A stretch of DNA of 6,623 bases, from NCBI GenBank assembly GCA_018262455.1, contig JAGSPR010000524.1, positions 1-6,623 on the forward strand, read 5' to 3'. Shown here piece after piece: positions 6,136 to 6,623 of this stretch. A program made the position numbers and the translations under genes. Below the pieces are notes generated by a model, which worked only from the letters and a program-made list of their open reading frames with translations, ran no database searches and was not told the DNA's origin. Position 1 is the stretch's first letter; the number at the start of each line of letters is the position of its first letter. Origin of the DNA: Deltaproteobacteria bacterium (GTDB lineage Bacteria > Myxococcota > Polyangia > Haliangiales > Haliangiaceae).

Positions 6136-6141
6136 CGTGAT

Positions 6142-6146
6142 CTCCT
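6142..6146 (-). promoter_or_regulatory. Ribosome binding site of the PEGA-like gene
   Basis: AGGAG on the minus strand (6146 to 6142) lies 6 nt before the ATG at 6135 and within the 18-nt gap after the upstream gene's TAG. It fixes the start and supports co-transcription of the two minus-strand genes. Confidence 0.65.
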
Positions 6147-6153
6147 ACGAAAG

Positions 6154-6623
6154 CTAGAACCGACCGGCGAAGCAGAACCCGCCGATGGTGGCCGTGCCAG
6201 GTTGGACCCACGGTGCCACCGTCACCTTGGCGGCGATGGAAGCCGGTGAGCCGCTCCGCCGGGTGAGGTCGAGGCCGCCACGTGGCTTGGTCTCCGCCGG
6301 CTTTTTGTGACCTGGCTTGTACTTGAACAAGTACCAGTAGGTGGTGAACCCACCCGCGACCACCGCTCCGAGCAGCGCACCATCGGTGAACCTGGCGAGC
6401 AGCTGGCCGTTCGACTTGGCGTCGGCACGCTCGCTCGCCGACGAGTCGCCTGCCGTGAATGTCCCGTGCTGGCTCACGGCCAGCAGCCCCGTTACCGTGG
6501 CCACGCCGGCCAGCGCGATCGTCGCGCCGCCGCCGACGTAGAGCGGCAGTCGCGATGGACTGTTCACGACGGGAGCCTGCTCGACCACGTCAGGGACGTG
6601 TGGCTTGACCGGCTCGAAGATGA
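6154..6623 (-). CDS. C-terminal part of a membrane protein with two membrane segments (cut by window edge)
   Basis: The minus-strand frame is open from the right edge to the TAG at 6154-6156, with 155 residues visible. A GTG at 6588 is in frame, but the frame continues upstream without a stop (IFEPVKPHVPDVVEQ), so the gene probably begins outside the window. A Pro/Val-rich stretch (1-25) leads to a Gly/Ala-rich membrane segment (about 26-48, PLYVGGGATIALAGVATVTG). A polar loop of about 30 residues and a second segment (about 81-99, GALLGAVVAGGFTTYWYLF) follow. A basic stretch (KYKPGHKKPAETKPR) then leads to a hydrophobic, beta-like end, VAPWVQPGTATIGGFCFAGRF in part. In my recollection, similar C-termini occur on myxobacterial TPR or PEGA proteins and some kinase-linked envelope proteins. 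The N-terminal domain that would settle this is not in view. It lies 18 bp upstream of the PEGA-like gene, on the same strand. Confidence 0.7.
   Translation of the reverse strand, partial: IFEPVKPHVPDVVEQAPVVNSPSRLPLYVGGGATIALAGVATVTGLLAVSQHGTFTAGDSSASERADAKSNGQLLARFTDGALLGAVVAGGFTTYWYLFKYKPGHKKPAETKPRGGLDLTRRSGSPASIAAKVTVAPWVQPGTATIGGFCFAGRF

Overview
The window is high-GC bacterial DNA with strongly G/C-biased third codon positions, frequent GTG starts and dense gene packing. It most resembles a Myxococcota (myxobacterial) chromosome. The GC-rich Ala/Arg/Asp codon usage fits this. So do two right-hand genes of a style I associate with myxobacteria: a Pro/Ala/Ser-rich single-pass protein with a PEGA-like domain, next to a protein with a C-terminal pair of membrane segments. 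The phylum call is inference from style; no rRNA or marker gene is present.

Left edge (1-381, minus strand): the N-terminal part of a phospholipase D / cardiolipin-synthase-like protein, cut by the window edge before its catalytic HKD motifs. It is divergent from the next operon. The 221-bp spacer between them holds two inverted repeats that could be operators, but no convincing sigma-70 promoter.

Centre (603-5415, plus strand): a compact ABC importer operon of the maltose/maltodextrin type, ordered malK (ATPase), malE-like binding lipoprotein, malF, malG. All four genes start with GTG. malK/malE and malF/malG overlap by 4 nt, and the malE stop overlaps the malF ribosome binding site. MalK, MalF and MalG look intact. 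MalE does not: its two halves lie in different frames and a conserved segment of roughly 28 residues is missing at the joint. The pattern fits a deletion of about 83 or 86 bp between short direct repeats, not a one-base indel. As written, no functional binding protein would be made. Either this is a recently broken gene or it is a sequencing/assembly artefact. MalF is also unusual: it has a large extracytoplasmic domain between its first two membrane segments and only a short loop where E. coli MalF carries its big P2 domain.

Right edge (5419-6623, minus strand): two genes convergent with malG, separated from it by only 3 bp. A membrane protein cut by the window edge is followed, after 18 bp containing a good ribosome binding site, by the PEGA-like protein. 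A hairpin plus T-rich tract that could terminate the mal operon lies inside the 3' end of the PEGA-like gene.

The mal genes together would import maltodextrin or a related alpha-glucoside: the binding lipoprotein captures sugar, MalF/MalG form the channel and a MalK dimer drives it. No glycoside hydrolase or regulator gene is visible, so the substrate rests on family resemblance only. I see no mobile element, CRISPR array, tRNA or rRNA.
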